A DNA stretch of 64,000 nucleotides from Myroides oncorhynchi (lineage in GTDB: Bacteria; Bacteroidota; Bacteroidia; Flavobacteriales; Flavobacteriaceae), in NCBI RefSeq assembly GCF_020905415.1, contig NZ_JAJJMP010000001.1, positions 1,375,501 to 1,439,500 on the forward strand. Direction: 5' to 3'. A program made the position numbers and the translations under genes. Positions 1 through 9,943 of this stretch are shown one piece after another (position 1 is the stretch's first letter; every line of letters begins with the position of its first letter). The notes below the pieces were generated by a model. It was not told where the DNA came from. It saw only the letters and a list, made by a program, of their open reading frames with translations, and searched no databases.

Positions 1-1536
1 AAATATATAAAGTACGTATTATTATCTACAGTGTTAACCTTAGGTTCATGTAGTAAAGATTATTTGGATACATTTCCTACTAATGCTACTTCTCCAGAAA
101 CTGCATTTAAGACAACTGAAAGTGTAACAATGGCTGTTAATGGTTTAGCAAAACTGATGACAGCTCAACACACTAGTCAAGGTTTTAATGGTGAGGGGAC
201 AATCAAATTGTTTTATGGAGAATATTCTGGGAGTAATTTTAGAAGAGATGACAATAGATTGATGAATCAAGTTAATGGTTTAAACATGTCTAATAATGAT
301 ATTAGTTATAATAATTATCCTTGGCATTATTATTACATGTTAGTGACTAATGCAAATGCAATTATTGCAAATGTTGATGCTGCTAGTGGACCTGAAAATG
401 AAAGAAAATATTTGAAAGCTCAAGCTCTTACTTATCGTGCTTATGCATTTACGATGTTAAATCAGATCTACGGACATCGTTGGCAAGATGCTGAGAAAGG
501 AACTAAAAAAAGTATTATTCTTCGACTACATCCTGATGATCCTAAAGCTATGCCTTTAGCTACTCAGAATGATGTGTATGCACAGATATATAAAGATTTA
601 GATGATGCAATACGCTTGTTTGATGAAAGCAAGTATAAAAGATCTGCAAGTTTAAATTATTTAGTTGATTCTAATGTTTCTCATGCAGTTTATGCAAGGG
701 CTGCATTAATAAAACAGGATTATGCTGTTGCTTTAAGAGAAGCTAGTTTAGCGAGAAAGGGATATAATCTAATGAATGTCAATGCTTATAATGCTGGGTT
801 CGCAAATCCTACATCAGAATGGATATGGAGTAGTTATGGAGCTCTAGAAGAAACTTTATATTTCTATTCTTATCAAGCATATTTAGCGTATAATGCGAGT
901 ACTACTGTTGTTAGAACTATGCCAGGACGCATTAGTAAAGAATTTTATGAAACTATTCCTGCAACTGATATTCGCAAAGGCTTGTTTTTAGATCCAACTG
1001 GCTATGATCCTAGTACATATACTGCTGTGAGTGGAATTGCAAAAGCTAAGTCTCCTTTGGATCAAGATGCTAGAACACGTTTTCCTGATATTAAATCAAA
1101 TGCATCTGTTGCTGCTTATATGCAGTTTAAAGTAAAAGCAAATGAGATGCAAGGAGTAGGTCATTTAAATCATTTCCGTTCATCTGAAATGTATTTTATA
1201 GAAGCCGAAGCATTACATTTCTTAGGGCGTGATTCTGAAGCTGCAAAATTACTAGAAGAGTTGACAAAAGTATCAGGTAGAGATGCAAGTTATACTTGTT
1301 CAAAATCAGGTAAACCTTTGTTTGATGAAATAGTTAAATATAGAGGAATAGAGTTATGGGGAGAAGGTTTTGACTGGTTTGACCTTAAACGTTGGAATCT
1401 ACCTATTGTTAGAAAAGAGGCTGATAAAGGAGGAAATTATAGTACTGCTTTAGGTGTTACAATTTTACCAACAGAAAATAATAATTGGACTTATGTAATC
1501 CCTAGACAAGAATCAGATTATAACCCAAATATATAA
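1..1536 (+). CDS. SusD/RagB-family outer-membrane lipoprotein, 5' end missing
   Basis: The reading frame is open to the first base of the window, so the true start lies just upstream. The visible start encodes a lipoprotein signal peptide ending in a lipobox (L-T-L-G-S-C), so the mature protein should begin at that cysteine and sit on the cell surface. The body has SusD features: an N-terminal helical (TPR-like) region around 'KYLKAQALTYRAYAF', and the family's C-terminal R-x-x-E-L-x-x-E-G-x-x-W/F-x-D-L-x-R pattern ('YRGIELWGEGFDWFDLKRW'). SusD proteins bind glycans or peptides and form the lid of a SusC TonB-dependent channel. The partner susC gene should lie left of the window. The substrate cannot be told from sequence. 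A strong terminator follows. Confidence 0.93.
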   Translation, partial: KYIKYVLLSTVLTLGSCSKDYLDTFPTNATSPETAFKTTESVTMAVNGLAKLMTAQHTSQGFNGEGTIKLFYGEYSGSNFRRDDNRLMNQVNGLNMSNNDISYNNYPWHYYYMLVTNANAIIANVDAASGPENERKYLKAQALTYRAYAFTMLNQIYGHRWQDAEKGTKKSIILRLHPDDPKAMPLATQNDVYAQIYKDLDDAIRLFDESKYKRSASLNYLVDSNVSHAVYARAALIKQDYAVALREASLARKGYNLMNVNAYNAGFANPTSEWIWSSYGALEETLYFYSYQAYLAYNASTTVVRTMPGRISKEFYETIPATDIRKGLFLDPTGYDPSTYTAVSGIAKAKSPLDQDARTRFPDIKSNASVAAYMQFKVKANEMQGVGHLNHFRSSEMYFIEAEALHFLGRDSEAAKLLEELTKVSGRDASYTCSKSGKPLFDEIVKYRGIELWGEGFDWFDLKRWNLPIVRKEADKGGNYSTALGVTILPTENNNWTYVIPRQESDYNPNI

Positions 1537-1579
1537 TTTGGGATAATTCAATTAGTAAAAGAAATTAGTTAGCAAGTAA

Positions 1580-1608
1580 GACCGTTCATAAAAATGAACG
1601 GTCTTTTT
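1580..1608 (+). terminator. Rho-independent terminator after the SusD gene
   Basis: A 9-bp perfect stem (GACCGTTCA / TGAACGGTC) with a short A-rich loop is followed by a run of T residues. It lies 44 bases after the SusD stop codon. Confidence 0.9.
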
Positions 1609-1725
1609 GTTTATGGCATTCTAATTAAGAGATAACATACGCTTAATCTTCGAGTTGATTAGATTATATATTTTTGGGCTCTATTGTACGAAATGTTAAT
1701 GTTGAATATTTTTATGTAATAAATG

Positions 1726-1755
1726 TTTGTAAAGTAGTTGAGTTTAATAGTTTTG
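1726..1755 (+). promoter_or_regulatory. Bacteroidota-type promoter of the PafA-like phosphatase gene
   Basis: TTTG at 1726-1729 and TAGTTTTG (TAnnTTTG) at 1748-1755 are separated by 18 bases, close to the -33/-7 spacing known for Bacteroidota sigma factors. The start codon is 46 bases downstream. No activity data; match by eye. Confidence 0.6.
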
Positions 1756-1801
1756 TAAACGAAGACTTTATTAGAGACATATACTAACCTTAATTAAAAA
1801 G

Positions 1802-3454
1802 ATGAAAATCAAAACAACCTTATTTGCAGCAGTAGGCTGTATGTTATCATTGTCAGCGATGGCAAGTGGAACATTACCGAAACCAAAACTAGTAGTAGGA
1901 GTAGTAGTTGACCAGATGAGATGGGATTACTTATATAAATACTATGATCGTTATTCAGATAATGGTTTCAAGCGTTTATTAAATGAAGGGTTTTCTAGTG
2001 AGAATACATATATTGACTATGTTCCAACATATACAGCTATAGGTCATAGTACTATCTATACAGGTAGTGTGCCAGCAATACACGGTATTGCCGGAAATGA
2101 TTTTATTATGCAGGCGACGGGTGAAAACATGTACTGTACACAAGATGATAACGTAGAAGGTGTTGGTGGAGGAGCTGGTAAGATTGGAAAACAATCTCCA
2201 AAGAATTTATTAGTTTCGACTGTAACTGATCAATTGAGATTAGCGACTAACTTCCAATCAAAAGTAGTAGGTATTGCTATTAAAGATAGAGGTGGGATTC
2301 TGCCTGCAGGACACTTTGCTAATGCTGCTTATTGGTTGGATGGTACTACAGGTGATTGGATTACAAGTACATATTATATGAACGACCTTCCTAAGTGGGT
2401 AAAATCTTTTAACAAGGAGAAATTAGCTGATAAATACTTTAAACAAGGTTGGAGTACATTGTACCCTATCAAGTCGTATGTATTAAGTACAAGTGATGAT
2501 AATGTATATGAAGAACCTTTTAAAGGGGAAGATAAACCTGTGTTTCCACGTAACTTGGTAAAATTAAAAAAGGATAACGGATATGATTTAATTAAAGCTA
2601 CTCCATTTGGTAACTCTTTGACACTTGATTTCGCTAAAGCAGCTATAGACAGTGAAGACTTAGGAGCTAACCCTGCAGGAGTAACAGACTTCTTAGCAGT
2701 TAGTCTATCTTCTACAGATTATGTGGGACACCAGTTTGCTATTAATTCTATTGAGATAGAGGATACTTATTTAAGATTAGATGCTGATTTAGCAGAGTTT
2801 TTAACTTACTTAGATAAGAAGGTAGGTAAAGGTAATTATACTTTCTTCTTAACAGCAGATCACGGAGCTGCTCATAATCCTAAGTACTTCCAAGATATCA
2901 AAGGTAATGCAGGATATTTTAATACAAGCGAGGCTAGAAAAATTCTAAATGAAAAACTTGAGAAGAAATTTGCTCAAAAAGATATCATAAAGAGTTTAAC
3001 TAACTATCAAGTACATCTGAATAATGCTTTGGTAGAGGAGAAAGAATTGGATGAAGAAGATATCAGAGAGTATATCGTGAAAGAGATGAAGAAATTAGAA
3101 GGAATTGCTTTTGTGACTGATATGGATGAAGCGGCTACAGCAGCCATTCCTCAGAAAATACGCGAGCGTATCATTAATGGATATAATATTAAGAGAAGCG
3201 GAGTTATTCAATATATTTTAGAACCACAATGGTTTAGTGGAAAAAAAGATGGTAAAGGAACAACGCATGGTACTTGGGGGTCTTATGATGCACATATTCC
3301 AGCTGTATTTATGGGATGGGGTGTTAAACAAGGTAAAACTACACGTGAAACACATATGACAGATATTGCTCCAACAATAGCTGAAATACTAAAAATAGAG
3401 GTTCCTAATGGAAATATCGGAACACCTATTCATGAAGCTATAAATGTAAAATAA
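1802..3454 (+). CDS. pafA: PafA-type alkaline phosphatase (phosphate monoesterase), exported
   Basis: A 550-residue protein with an N-terminal signal peptide (cleavage near 'SAMASG'). It belongs to the alkaline phosphatase / nucleotide pyrophosphatase superfamily. The first metal ligand (V-V-D-Q-M) is D38 and the nucleophile is T78 in 'PTYTAIGH'. N99 and the pair K161/R163 in 'IKDRGG' line up, one residue earlier, with T79, N100, K162 and R164 described for the Elizabethkingia phosphate-irrepressible phosphatase PafA. Further metal ligands are seen in 'STDYVGH', 'TADHGAAH' and 'GTTHGTWG'. The K/R pair marks a monoesterase rather than a diesterase. The protein should act in the periplasm to release phosphate from organic esters. 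It has its own promoter and terminator, so it is a single-gene unit. Confidence 0.9.
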   Translation: MKIKTTLFAAVGCMLSLSAMASGTLPKPKLVVGVVVDQMRWDYLYKYYDRYSDNGFKRLLNEGFSSENTYIDYVPTYTAIGHSTIYTGSVPAIHGIAGNDFIMQATGENMYCTQDDNVEGVGGGAGKIGKQSPKNLLVSTVTDQLRLATNFQSKVVGIAIKDRGGILPAGHFANAAYWLDGTTGDWITSTYYMNDLPKWVKSFNKEKLADKYFKQGWSTLYPIKSYVLSTSDDNVYEEPFKGEDKPVFPRNLVKLKKDNGYDLIKATPFGNSLTLDFAKAAIDSEDLGANPAGVTDFLAVSLSSTDYVGHQFAINSIEIEDTYLRLDADLAEFLTYLDKKVGKGNYTFFLTADHGAAHNPKYFQDIKGNAGYFNTSEARKILNEKLEKKFAQKDIIKSLTNYQVHLNNALVEEKELDEEDIREYIVKEMKKLEGIAFVTDMDEAATAAIPQKIRERIINGYNIKRSGVIQYILEPQWFSGKKDGKGTTHGTWGSYDAHIPAVFMGWGVKQGKTTRETHMTDIAPTIAEILKIEVPNGNIGTPIHEAINVK

Positions 3455-3477
3455 ATTTATAATCTTGATAGAAATGA

Positions 3478-3512
3478 AGTCATTCACATATAATTGTGAG
3501 TGACTTTTTTTT
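3478..3512 (+). terminator. Terminator after the PafA-like gene
   Basis: An 11-bp inverted repeat (AGTCATTCACA / TGTGAGTGACT, one G-T pair) with a 6-base loop runs into a stretch of nine T residues. Confidence 0.9.
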
Positions 3513-3563
3513 TAAACTGTAATTTAGATTGAATTTTAATAAAATAGTGTGGGATTTATTTTA

Positions 3564-3571
3564 TAGATTTG
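3564..3571 (+). promoter_or_regulatory. -7 box (TAGATTTG) before the M16 protease gene
   Basis: TAGATTTG matches TAnnTTTG and ends 26 bases before the ATG. No clear -33 TTTG at the expected spacing. Confidence 0.45.
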
Positions 3572-3597
3572 AAAAATAGACACAAAAACACTAAAAC

Positions 3598-6522
3598 ATG
3601 AAAAAAAGGTATTTACTTTTTGGTTTTATTTTTTCTGTAAGTGCTTCGATGCATGCGCAGTATAAAACGATTACTAAAAAAGATGCTAAAGGCTTTACTT
3701 ATGAATATGTAGAGAACGACCCTTCTAAGACAAGGGTTTATACGTTAAATAATGGCTTGAAAGTTTATTTAGCACAGAATAGTGATGAACCACGAATTCA
3801 GACTTATATACCTGTTCGTACAGGGTCTAATAACGATCCTGAAGATAGTACAGGTTTAGCCCATTATCTTGAACACATGCTGTTTAAGGGAACTTCTAAG
3901 TTAGGAACAGTTAATTGGAAAGAGGAGAAAGAGTTGATTAAACAGATTTCCGATTTATATGAGCAACATAAAATAGAGAAAGACGCTGAGAAAAAGAAAG
4001 CTATCTATAAAAAAATAGATGAGATATCTAAAGTAGCATCTCAATATGCCGTTGCTAATGAATACGATAAGTCAGTAGCCTCTATCGGAGCATCAGGAAC
4101 AAATGCTCACACATGGTATGATGAAACAGTTTATCAAAATACGATACCTTCAAACGAATTAGAGAAGTTTTTGTTTATTGAAAAAGAGCGCTTTTCGGAG
4201 TTAGTACTTCGTTTGTTTCATACTGAACTAGAAGCGGTATATGAGGAGTTTAACAGAGGTCAAGATGATGATAGATGGTCTACAAGTGAAGCAATGATGA
4301 AAATGTTGTTTCCTAAATCTCATTATGGAACGCAAACTACTATAGGAACATCTGATCATTTGAAGAATCCTTCTATGGTGGCTATAAATAACTACTTTAA
4401 TCAATATTATGTGCCGAATAATATGGCTGTAGTATTAGTGGGAGATTTAGAGTTCGAGCCAACGATTAAACTCGTAGATGCTTATTTTGGTACAATGAAA
4501 AAAGCAGTTCAACCTACAGAGTATATTGCTAAAGAAGCTCCATTGACAGGTATTCAGGTTAAGGATATTTTTAGTCCTCAGAGTGAAAGAGTTCAAATAG
4601 GTTTCCGCTTAGGAGGAATAAAGACCAAAGATGCTATCTATTTAAGTTTGATAGATATGCTGTTAAGCAATGGACAGGCTGGAGTTATTGATTTAGATGT
4701 TAATCAAAAGCAAAAAGCTTTGTATGCAGGAAGTTCTCCTATGATTATGAAAGACTATTCAGTACATCAGCTTATCGGTATGCCTAATGAAGGACAGACT
4801 GTTGAAGAGGTAAAAGATTTATTACTTGCTCAAATCGATAAGATTAGAAAAGGAGAGTTTGATGATTGGTTACTTGAAGCAGTAGTAAATGAGTTGCGCA
4901 AGAATTCAATGAAAGTTTTAGAAAGTAATGATGCAATGGCTTCTGAAATGTACCAGGCTTTCATTCAAGGGCGTACTTGGGAAGAATCAGTATCTGATAT
5001 CGATAAAATGTCTAAAATCACTAAGCAAGAAATCGTTGACTTCGTTAATGCTAATTATAAAGATAACTATGTTATCGTTTATAAACGCCAAGGGGAGAAT
5101 AAGGATTTAGTAAGAGTAGAAAATCCAGGAATCACACCAATTGATATCAATAGAGATAGTGAATCTATATTCTACAAAGAGCTTAGTGCAATGAAAGTAA
5201 AGGAGATTGCTCCAGCTTTTGTTGATTTCGATGCTTCAATTCAAAAAGAAAAAATAGGTAAAGGAAGTAGTCAGTTGTATTCAATTAAAAATACTACAAA
5301 TGATTTAGCTACGGTTACTTATATTACTGAGGTAGGTTCTGATAATGACAATAAGTTATCATTAGCGATTAGTTATTTAGATTATTTAGGTACTAGTAAG
5401 TATTCAGCAGCTGATATTAAAAAAGAATTTTATAAACTAGGAGTTGATTATAGCATCAATGCTGGTACAGATAAGACATTTATTTCTATTAGTGGATTGA
5501 AGGAGAATATACCAGCTGGTATTAAGCTATTGGAACACTTAGTTACTGATGCAAAAGCAGATGATACAGCTTATGCGAATATGGTTGAGCAAATTTTAAA
5601 AGGGCGCCTAGATGCTAAATCTAGTAAGGGAGGAATCCAACGTGCTTTAAATAGCTATATCGTTTCTAATGGTGAGTTAAGTAGATTTAAGGATATTCTA
5701 ACTGAGAAGGATCTTAAGTCAATAAAACCTAACGAACTAGTAGGGTTAGTTCACAACTTCTTTGATTATAATAATGATGTGTTCTATTATGGAAGTGAGA
5801 AAGAAATTGCTAAGAAAGCTATTGTTGAGAATCATAATTTAGGAAAAGGTAAAAAAGTTCCTGTTGCTAAGGTTTATCCTGAACCAGCTACTGATGGTAC
5901 ACTTTACTTTGCTCCTTATGACATGGTTCAAGCAGAGATTACTTATAGAGCTAGAGAAGGTAAGTTTAATAAAGATTTATTAGCAACTAGTTCTGTGTTT
6001 AATAATTATTTTGGAGGAGGTATGGCTTCTGTGGTATTCCAAGAGATTCGTGAATCTAAATCATTAGCTTATTCTGCTTATGCATATTATATGAATGCAA
6101 CTAAAGCGGATAAGTATAATTATGTTATGGCTTATGTAGGAACTCAAGCAAATAAACTTCCACAAGCTGTAGAGGCAATGATGGAGTTAATGAATGACAT
6201 GCCTCAAGGAGAAAGTCAATTCCAGAACGCGAAAAGTACAGTACTTAAGAGTATCGCTACTCAACGTTATACAAAAGCACAGATATTTAATTATTGGTTG
6301 AGCTTAAAACAAAAGGGAATTGATTATGATATTAATAAAGATATTTATAATCAAGTTGAGAAAATGCAAATGTCTGATTTAGTTAATTATTTTGATAAAT
6401 ATGTAAAAGGAAAAACTTTTAATGTTGGTTTATTGGGTAAAAAAGAAAATTTAGATTGGGAAGCAGTTAAGAAGATGGGGAAAGTAAAAGAGCTTAGCTT
6501 AGAAGATTTATTTGGATACTAA
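3598..6522 (+). CDS. M16-family zinc metallopeptidase, two-domain, exported
   Basis: A 974-residue protein with a signal peptide (residues 1-20, cleavage after 'MHA'). The first half carries the inverted zinc motif H89-Y-L-E92-H93 of the pitrilysin/insulinase family, with the third ligand expected in the acidic stretch 'EAVYEEFNR' (residues 212-220). An inserted helical, lysine-rich segment (about 115-150) separates these elements. The second half is the usual inactive M16 partner domain, with the R/Y substrate-binding signature in 'QEIRESKSLAYSAYAYY'. The length matches the fused PqqL-like group, so both halves of the chamber are on one chain. It should degrade peptides in the periplasm. The gene is a single unit with its own -7 box and a shared terminator. 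Confidence 0.92.
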   Translation: MKKRYLLFGFIFSVSASMHAQYKTITKKDAKGFTYEYVENDPSKTRVYTLNNGLKVYLAQNSDEPRIQTYIPVRTGSNNDPEDSTGLAHYLEHMLFKGTSKLGTVNWKEEKELIKQISDLYEQHKIEKDAEKKKAIYKKIDEISKVASQYAVANEYDKSVASIGASGTNAHTWYDETVYQNTIPSNELEKFLFIEKERFSELVLRLFHTELEAVYEEFNRGQDDDRWSTSEAMMKMLFPKSHYGTQTTIGTSDHLKNPSMVAINNYFNQYYVPNNMAVVLVGDLEFEPTIKLVDAYFGTMKKAVQPTEYIAKEAPLTGIQVKDIFSPQSERVQIGFRLGGIKTKDAIYLSLIDMLLSNGQAGVIDLDVNQKQKALYAGSSPMIMKDYSVHQLIGMPNEGQTVEEVKDLLLAQIDKIRKGEFDDWLLEAVVNELRKNSMKVLESNDAMASEMYQAFIQGRTWEESVSDIDKMSKITKQEIVDFVNANYKDNYVIVYKRQGENKDLVRVENPGITPIDINRDSESIFYKELSAMKVKEIAPAFVDFDASIQKEKIGKGSSQLYSIKNTTNDLATVTYITEVGSDNDNKLSLAISYLDYLGTSKYSAADIKKEFYKLGVDYSINAGTDKTFISISGLKENIPAGIKLLEHLVTDAKADDTAYANMVEQILKGRLDAKSSKGGIQRALNSYIVSNGELSRFKDILTEKDLKSIKPNELVGLVHNFFDYNNDVFYYGSEKEIAKKAIVENHNLGKGKKVPVAKVYPEPATDGTLYFAPYDMVQAEITYRAREGKFNKDLLATSSVFNNYFGGGMASVVFQEIRESKSLAYSAYAYYMNATKADKYNYVMAYVGTQANKLPQAVEAMMELMNDMPQGESQFQNAKSTVLKSIATQRYTKAQIFNYWLSLKQKGIDYDINKDIYNQVEKMQMSDLVNYFDKYVKGKTFNVGLLGKKENLDWEAVKKMGKVKELSLEDLFGY

Positions 6523-6545
6523 GGTTAAATATTAATAAAACAAAA

Positions 6546-6575
6546 AGGCTTTACACATCGTGTAAAGCCTTTTTT
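6546..6575. terminator. Bidirectional terminator between the M16 protease gene and mfd
   Basis: An 11-bp perfect stem (AGGCTTTACAC / GTGTAAAGCCT) has T residues on the right and A residues on the left, so it can stop transcription from both converging genes. Confidence 0.9.
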
Positions 6576-6589
6576 AATTTATGTAGATG

Positions 6590-9500
6590 CTACGAATCAA
6601 GTAATTCGATTAATTCTAGTCCTTGCTTGATTGATTTTACATTTTTAAATGTAAGAAGTAATCTTAAACCATTCTTAGTTTGTTTTTCTTTCATTTCACA
6701 TAGATTAGACCTCTGTTGTATGAAGAGAAGTGCTTTTCTAAATTTAGCAGATTGATAGTAGTCTGATTGTTGGTCTCCCAAGAAGTAACAGATCATTTTG
6801 CCTTGTTTCATTACTACTTTTTCTATTCCCATATTAGCAGCATGCCATTTAATGCGCAGACTATTTAATAGTGCAATAGCCTGACGAGGTAACGCCCCGA
6901 ATCGGTCTATTAAGCGCTGTTCATACTCTTGTAATATTTCTTCAGTTGCAATCAAACTTAATTCATTATACAAGTTCAGTCGTTCCGTAATATTATTAAC
7001 ATACTCATCAGGGAATAAAATCTCAAAATCTGTATCTATCTGTGTATCCTTGACAAAGACTTTGTTCTCTTCTTTGTTTTCTTCCTCGTATAAATCCTTA
7101 AATTCATTTGTTTTAAGTTCTTCGATGGCTTCTTGCATAATCTTTTGATAAGTTTCAAAACCAATCTCATTGATAAAACCACTCTGCTCACCACCTAGGA
7201 TATCTCCAGCACCTCTTATTTCTAAATCTTTCATAGCGATGTTTAATCCGCTGCCAAGATCGCTAAATTGTTCTAATGCCTGTATTCTCTTACGAGCTTC
7301 TTCTGTCATAACAGAATAGGGAGGACATATAAAATAACAAAACGCTTTTTTATTACTTCGACCAACGCGACCTCTCATTTGGTGTAAGTCAGACAATCCG
7401 AAGTTATTAGCATTATTTATTAGTATTGTATTAGCATTAGGCACGTCCAGCCCACTTTCAATAATGGTGGTCGCTACTAAGACATCAAACTCTCCATTCA
7501 TAAATGCAAGCATTAACTCCTCTAGTTTCTTACCTTCTAGTTGACCATGTCCGATACCTATTTTAGCATCAGGCACTAGACGTTGTATCATACCGGCTAC
7601 CTCTCTAATATTCTCTATGCGATTATTAATAAAGTAAACTTGACCACCGCGTTCTATCTCGTAAGACACAGCATCTCTAATCACCTCTTCATTGAATCCT
7701 ACTACATTTGTTTCTATCGGATATCTATTTGGCGGTGGAGTATTTATCACAGATAAGTCACGCGCCGCCATTAATGAGAATTGTAATGTACGAGGGATAG
7801 GGGTAGCTGTCAACGTTAATGTATCTACATTCTCTGATATTGTTTTTAATTTATCTTTTACTGCTACTCCGAACTTTTGTTCTTCATCTATTATTAGTAA
7901 TCCTAAATCTTTAAACACTATCCCTTTATTGACTAACTGATGTGTCCCAATGAGAATGTCTATTTTACCCGCTTCTAGGTCTTGTAATATTTCTGTTTTT
8001 TGCTTTGCAGTTCTAAATCTGTTGATGTAAGATACACGTACAGGCATGTCCTTAAGGCGTTCACTAAAAGTTTGATAATGTTGGAAAGCTAAGATAGTAG
8101 TAGGTACTAATACAGCTACTTGTTTACCATTATCCACCATCTTAAAAGCAGCTCTAATAGCCACCTCTGTTTTCCCAAAACCTACATCACCACAGACTAG
8201 ACGATCCATTGGTCTCTCTAGCTCCATATCTGCTTTAACTTCTTGTGTCGCTTTTAGTTGATCAGGAGTATCCTCATAGATAAACGAACTCTCTAATTCG
8301 TGTTGTAAATAACTGTCTTGTGAACACTGAAATCCTTTTTGTAATCTGCGTTTAGCATATAGCTGTATCAGGTTAAAGGCAATGTGTTTTACACGAGCTT
8401 TAGTCTTATTCTTTAAGGTCTTCCAAGCCGCAGAACCCAATTTATGGATCTTAGGTACAGCACCATCTTTACCTGTATATTTTGATATTTTATGTAGAGA
8501 GTGTATACTCACATAGACGATATCATTGTCGGCATATACTAACTTAATCGCTTCTTGTGTCTTTCCTTCTACTTGTATTTTTTGCAATCCTCCAAACTTT
8601 CCTATACCGTGGTCTATATGCGTGACATAATCCCCTACAGACAGTGAATTAAGTTCTTTTAAGGTTATTGTTTGCTTTTTAGTATAGCCATTCTTAATAC
8701 TGAACTTGTGGTAGCGTTCGAATATTTGATGATCTGTATAACAAACTAGTTGCTTTTCCTCATCAATAAAACCTTCGAATATAGGCATTACGATAGTTTT
8801 AAAGGACTGAACTACCTTGTGATTGTCGTCTTCTTTTAATGACTCGAAAATGTCTCTAAAACGCTTAGCTTGATTTTCATTAGAACAGAATAAGTAATTA
8901 TAGAACCCATTATCTGTGTTTTCATTTAAGTTACGCGCTAGTAAATCGAATTGTTTGTTAAATGAGGGTTGTGGTTTTATGTAGAACTCTACTGTGTTGT
9001 TGATATTTAGTAGTTTCGTATCATTTAATTCTAGCAGAGTGAATAACTCTAATTTATGTAAGAAAGACTGTCCGTCTAAGAACATATCCTTTGGCTCCTT
9101 GTATTTTAAGTCTTTATTTAGTTTCTCAAATGTAGCGGCTGCTCTCTCAAAATGTCTGTTTAACTGATCTATGATCAACGTTGTATTCTGAGTTAGTACT
9201 ACAGTTTTATCAGAGATATAATCTAAGAAACTCTCTCTGTTCTCTGTTGTAAACTTATCTTCTACATTAGGAATGATTGTTATCTTTTTTTGTTTTTCTA
9301 CAGATAACTGAGTCTCTACATCAAAAGTACGAATACTATCTATCTCATCACCAAAAAATTCTAGGCGATAAGGATGATCATTAGAGAAAGAGAAGACGTC
9401 AATAATACCACCACGTACCGAAAATTCTCCTGGCTCAGCAACGAAATCTACTCGTTTAAAGTTGTATTCGAATAGTACTTCATTGACATAATCTATAGAT

Positions 9501-9943
9501 AGTTTATCTCCTTGATGTACTTTTAGTGTATTCTTTTCTAATACTTTCTTGGTGACTACTTTTTCAAATATTGCTTCGGTATAGGATACAATGATAGCAG
9601 GCTTTTTACGAGAGCTGATTCTATTTAGTACTTCTGCGCGGAGTAGTACATTAGCATTGTCTGTCTCTTCTATTTGATATGGTCTTTTATAAGAACCAGG
9701 ATAGAATAATACATCTGTTTTATTAATTAATGTTTCTAAATCATTTAGGTAATATGCTGCTTCTTCCTTATCATTAAAAATTAATAGGAAGGGAGCATCT
9801 GCCTGACTAAACAGGCTTTCTATTTGAAATGAGATAGCCGAGCCAATTAGCCCTTTTAAATATATTTTATTTCCCTTAGATTGTAATTCTTGAAGGAGTT
9901 GTTTGGTCTTCGAAGATTCTTGAAAGCGCTTTTTAATTTCCAT
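6590..9943 (-). CDS. mfd: Transcription-repair coupling factor Mfd
   Basis: The 1117-residue protein has the full Mfd layout: an N-terminal UvrB-like module, the RNA-polymerase-interacting domain in the 'DYVTHIDHGIG' region, then a superfamily 2 translocase. The translocase has Walker A 'GDVGFGKTEVA' near residue 583, a 'DEEQKFG' Walker B near 688, motif III 'LTATPIPRTL', and the 'HQMRGRVGRS' motif VI. The C-terminal regulatory domain is present. Mfd displaces stalled RNA polymerase and recruits UvrA to the template strand. The start codon overlaps the stop codon of the upstream lipoprotein gene by one base (TAATG), which suggests translational coupling. Confidence 0.98.
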   Translation of the reverse strand: MEIKKRFQESSKTKQLLQELQSKGNKIYLKGLIGSAISFQIESLFSQADAPFLLIFNDKEEAAYYLNDLETLINKTDVLFYPGSYKRPYQIEETDNANVLLRAEVLNRISSRKKPAIIVSYTEAIFEKVVTKKVLEKNTLKVHQGDKLSIDYVNEVLFEYNFKRVDFVAEPGEFSVRGGIIDVFSFSNDHPYRLEFFGDEIDSIRTFDVETQLSVEKQKKITIIPNVEDKFTTENRESFLDYISDKTVVLTQNTTLIIDQLNRHFERAAATFEKLNKDLKYKEPKDMFLDGQSFLHKLELFTLLELNDTKLLNINNTVEFYIKPQPSFNKQFDLLARNLNENTDNGFYNYLFCSNENQAKRFRDIFESLKEDDNHKVVQSFKTIVMPIFEGFIDEEKQLVCYTDHQIFERYHKFSIKNGYTKKQTITLKELNSLSVGDYVTHIDHGIGKFGGLQKIQVEGKTQEAIKLVYADNDIVYVSIHSLHKISKYTGKDGAVPKIHKLGSAAWKTLKNKTKARVKHIAFNLIQLYAKRRLQKGFQCSQDSYLQHELESSFIYEDTPDQLKATQEVKADMELERPMDRLVCGDVGFGKTEVAIRAAFKMVDNGKQVAVLVPTTILAFQHYQTFSERLKDMPVRVSYINRFRTAKQKTEILQDLEAGKIDILIGTHQLVNKGIVFKDLGLLIIDEEQKFGVAVKDKLKTISENVDTLTLTATPIPRTLQFSLMAARDLSVINTPPPNRYPIETNVVGFNEEVIRDAVSYEIERGGQVYFINNRIENIREVAGMIQRLVPDAKIGIGHGQLEGKKLEELMLAFMNGEFDVLVATTIIESGLDVPNANTILINNANNFGLSDLHQMRGRVGRSNKKAFCYFICPPYSVMTEEARKRIQALEQFSDLGSGLNIAMKDLEIRGAGDILGGEQSGFINEIGFETYQKIMQEAIEELKTNEFKDLYEEENKEENKVFVKDTQIDTDFEILFPDEYVNNITERLNLYNELSLIATEEILQEYEQRLIDRFGALPRQAIALLNSLRIKWHAANMGIEKVVMKQGKMICYFLGDQQSDYYQSAKFRKALLFIQQRSNLCEMKEKQTKNGLRLLLTFKNVKSIKQGLELIELLDS